64,000 nucleotides of DNA, from contig CM072152.1 in NCBI GenBank assembly GCA_036850595.1, positions 20,783,179 through 20,847,178 on the forward strand, written 5' to 3'. Source of the DNA: Rhyacichthys aspro. Taxonomy: Eukaryota; Chordata; Actinopteri; Gobiiformes; Rhyacichthyidae. Position numbers and translations under genes: made by a program. Below the pieces are notes generated by a model. The model searched no databases, had not been told where the DNA came from, and saw only the letters and a program-made list of their open reading frames with translations. Positions 61,856 to 64,000 of the stretch are shown piece after piece; the stretch's first letter is position 1, and each line of letters begins with the position of its first letter.

Positions 61856-61948
61856 TCACGCCAGAAGGCCTAGTCGCTTCACTTTAGCCGACAGAAAAGA
61901 GTGGATGATGAAGACTATAGTTTTGGGACAACAATGCAGGTCCAGTTG
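61856..61948 (-). CDS. snta1: snta1 last coding exon
   Basis: After TTTTGTGTTTAG the frame reads QLDLHCCPKTIVFII, then HSFLSAKVKRLGLLA and TGA (stop complement at 61856-61858). Only 31 codons including the stop. The usual HSCPK is HCCPK here, one substitution that may be lineage-specific. Confidence 0.93.
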   Translation of the reverse strand, partial: QLDLHCCPKTIVFIIHSFLSAKVKRLGLLA

Positions 61949-64000
61949 CTAAACACAAAAAAAGAGATTGAGAAAATGGAAATATGAACAATTCAAGCTA
62001 TTTTTATGTTTTAAAGCACTGCATACTTTTTCTTGTAAATGTCTGAGACATCACAGAAACTTACAATCTCTGCCTCAGGGCCTCCAAAGTCTAGGAACAT
62101 CATGCGAACGCCGTCGTCTGAAGACATTTTGAGTCGTTCAAAGGGCTGCTGGAGCAAAATGCTTTTCCTGATGCCCATCTCCTCCGTGAAGAGCGTAAAC
62201 CCCTCATCAATGTGCACTCCCAAAGTGCACTCCTTTCCATTCCAGCTACAGGCTGAAAGACAGATTATTATATTGTTGTTGGTGTTGGCTCAGTATAATA
62301 TGTTCCTGACAAAGGCCTGAATGTGTGACTTTGTATCAATATATTCAGAAATGAAAGCTAATGTCATTTAAATCTGTCTCATACATTTAATTCAAATAAT
62401 TTCACTATTACTGATTTTACCATTTGTACTTTCTTATTCTACCAGCAGATGGCCCTGTATAATAGCACTTTGAAGATAAACTCTCATAAAATGTGTTTCC
62501 CTAAATAACTTCTGAAAGAGAAGCATAAAGCATAGGGATGATGTTAAAAAATAGTTCCATGTCAGATATATTACATTATACACTGCAAACACTAAGTGAA
62601 GCTCAATGCTTCTTTCTAAGGACACATCTTTTGTCTACTTCTGTAAGTGAAACAGACACACCTTAAATCTGCAGTGTGTGGACAGCTCTCTAAACAGTAA
62701 AGATTTAGTACAAAATAATATTTTCTGAGAAACAATCAAACAGAAGTTCTGCTCCTGCTTCGAGAGACAGCTCCCTGTGGTGTTTGTCTGCCTTCTTTGA
62801 ATAGCAATGACGTCTAGTGCCCAGACAGTATATTTGAAACACTTTATTTGAAATGTATTCATAAATGAAAAAAAAATAACTGAATAGAAACAGCAGCAAC
62901 TCAATTTAACATTGATGACGTGTATTTAGGTTTCTAATGGTTGATATTTGCACATTAAGAAGTGTCGGATTTTTGTAATATTGGACAGATATGTACCTGT
63001 GGTGACCTCCTTGATGAGCTCGGCTGCACTGTGGCAGCCCTCCACCAGCAGATGAGTCCACAGGGACAGGTCTTTGGCTGAGTCCACTCTAAACACATGA
63101 GTCTCCACGCCCTGCTTTGTGCCCGAACGCACGCCAAAAGACAGCTCAGAGTCCAGCAGAGGAGAACTCTTTCCTGGGCCTGAGTGCACCAATCTGAAGA
63201 AAGGACAAAACAAATAAATGAATACACGACAAACATGGACAAGTTGTAATAGGTTTGGAGAGAAAATTAGTTGTAAGAAGAAGGAATAGAAAGAGAATAT
63301 TGAGAAAAACACAGTGAACATATGACTCATTTCTCCTGGTAGCGTGAATGCTTTCCATGTTACTTTGGGCTGTAAAATAACCAATATGTCAGTTATGGAA
63401 AAAGTGAATATGTACCCTTTGAAAGGAAATAGGAAAAGAAAGCATGTAAGGGAGGTCTAAGTCCACTCCCTGGAGCTTTTTGTGTAAAGTACATGATCAT
63501 TTCTATGTATGGGTTAGAGCACAATGTTTGTAAAGGACAATGTAACTTGCAAAAAAGGAATTTTCTGTTGGAAATACTATTCTATGATGTCAAGGTGGTT
63601 TTGCTTAAAATAGCATCATCTGAGTGGCCACATATGATTACCATAGATGCAAGATTACATACATGCAAGAGATGCAGATTGCATACATGCAAAGTTAAGC
63701 CCATGCAATTACATTGTCTGCAGTGAAGGTAGACTTGTACAGAACATCACTCATATCTATATTATGAATACGTGTAGATATACTATGGGTTTTTTATCAG
63801 TGTACATAGGCTATATATGTGATTCTTGAATGTAACTGTAGGACCACAAACTAACTTTAAACTTGTGGATTTGGCAGGTATTAATACAGTACATACCTGG
63901 TAGTAATGAGGGGGTAGCTCTTAGTGGGGTTGTTAAGGCTGTCTTTGTTTTCAGGCAGCGCTGAATACAGAAGCAGGTCTTTGTCAGTCAACACAGCCAG
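61856..64000 (-). CDS. snta1: Alpha-1-syntrophin-like gene, last four exons (5' partial)
   Basis: Minus-strand exons 63897-64000 (runs off the window), 62997-63193, 62065-62252 and 61856-61948 join in phase to 193 residues and a TGA. Syntrophins are membrane-associated adaptors that bind dystrophin through their C-terminus and recruit channels and nNOS through PDZ and PH domains. Seen here are the end of the second PH domain (LTDKDLLLYSALPE, SYPLITTRLVHSGPGKSS, ELSFGVRSGTKQGVETHVF, LWTHLLVEGCHSAAELI) and the syntrophin-unique region (WNGKECTLGVHIDEGFTLF, MSSDDGVRMMFLDFGGPE, IVFIIHSFLSAK, RLGLLA end). VHIDEGF and the LGLLA end favour the alpha-1 paralogue over beta forms. PDZ and first exons lie past 64000. 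Confidence 0.9.
62065..62252 (-). CDS. snta1: snta1 exon, syntrophin-unique domain
   Basis: The acceptor is TCTTTCAG and the donor ATT/GTAAGT. A split Ala codon, then CSWNGKECTLGVHIDEGF, TLFTEEMGIRKSILLQQPF, ERLKMSSDDGVRMMFLDF, GGPEAEI. This is the dystrophin-family binding region shared by all syntrophins. Confidence 0.93.
62253..62996. other. snta1 intron, 744 bp
   Basis: AT-rich. It contains CCAGCAGATGGC (62442-62453), a full match to the short CTCF core CCASYAGRKGGC. No coding sequence. Confidence 0.85.
62997..63193 (-). CDS. snta1: snta1 exon, end of PH domain
   Basis: The acceptor is TTTCTTCAG and the donor ACAG/GTACAT. One base, 65 codons and one base: LVHSGPGKSSPLLDSELSF, GVRSGTKQGVETHVFRV, DSAKDLSLWTHLLVEG, CHSAAELIKEVTT. 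It closes the PH fold; the tryptophan in LSLW is the PH-domain C-helix Trp. Confidence 0.92.
63194..63896. other. snta1 intron, 703 bp
   Basis: AT-rich with a 25-bp tandem duplication at 63646-63697; otherwise unremarkable. Confidence 0.85.
63646..63697 (+). repeat. Two diverged tandem 25-bp units
   Basis: GATGCAAGATTACATACATG and GATGCAGATTGCATACATG, each followed by CAA. A third partial CATGCAATTACAT follows at about 63702. Confidence 0.7.
63897..64000 (-). CDS. snta1: snta1 exon, second PH domain (partial at window edge)
   Basis: The minus strand reads LAVLTDKDLLLYSALPE, NKDSLNNPTK, SYPLITT and the first two bases of an Arg codon, then donor GTATGT. The AG plus A across the splice gives Arg, then LVHSG, a junction typical of syntrophins. 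Confidence 0.9.

Noticed and set aside
62926..63384. 152-codon minus-strand frame around the syntrophin PH exon
   Set aside because: Only 62997-63193 is exon; the rest is intron read through both splice sites.

Overview
The window looks like vertebrate nuclear DNA, most likely from a teleost fish. It is AT-rich, with large introns, canonical GT-AG exons, decayed fish-type interspersed repeats and vertebrate microsatellites. The protein-level matches are vertebrate: an HMG-box TOX-family gene and a syntrophin. The assignment to a spiny-rayed teleost is inference. No prokaryotic genes, CRISPR arrays, rRNA genes or intact tRNA genes were seen.

Bases 1-48750 hold the 3' part of tox2 on the plus strand. 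Seven exons (16241-16519, 33373-33627, 34926-35156, 41474-41554, 44153-44563, 45205-45353, 45857-45899) join in one open frame of 482 residues plus a stop. They cover everything from the acidic, proline-rich transactivation segment through the lysine-rich nuclear localisation signal and HMG box to the C-terminal tail. The first exons with the start codon were not found and probably lie upstream, so 1-16240 is read as intron. A 3'UTR of about 2.8 kb follows.

Inside that upstream intron, in the same orientation as tox2, sits a piggyBac-superfamily DNA transposon (11976-14709). It has 14-bp terminal inverted repeats, a TTAA on its left flank and a three-exon transposase gene with no break in a 596-residue frame. 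All three catalytic aspartates and a C-terminal cysteine-rich domain are present. A palindrome with an ACACT-GT-AGTGT-type core occurs near both ends and in the first transposase intron; it is the most unusual signal in the window.

Bases 48750-60540 are intergenic: degraded repeats, a nested tRNA-derived SINE, possible CTCF-like sites and a canonical RFX X-box. From 64000 down to 61856 on the minus strand are the last four exons of an alpha-1-syntrophin-like gene (snta1): the end of a PH domain and the syntrophin-unique C-terminus. tox2 and snta1 are therefore convergent. The two genes have unrelated jobs (nuclear transcription factor; dystrophin-complex adaptor), and nothing in the sequence links them functionally apart from sharing an intergenic region.
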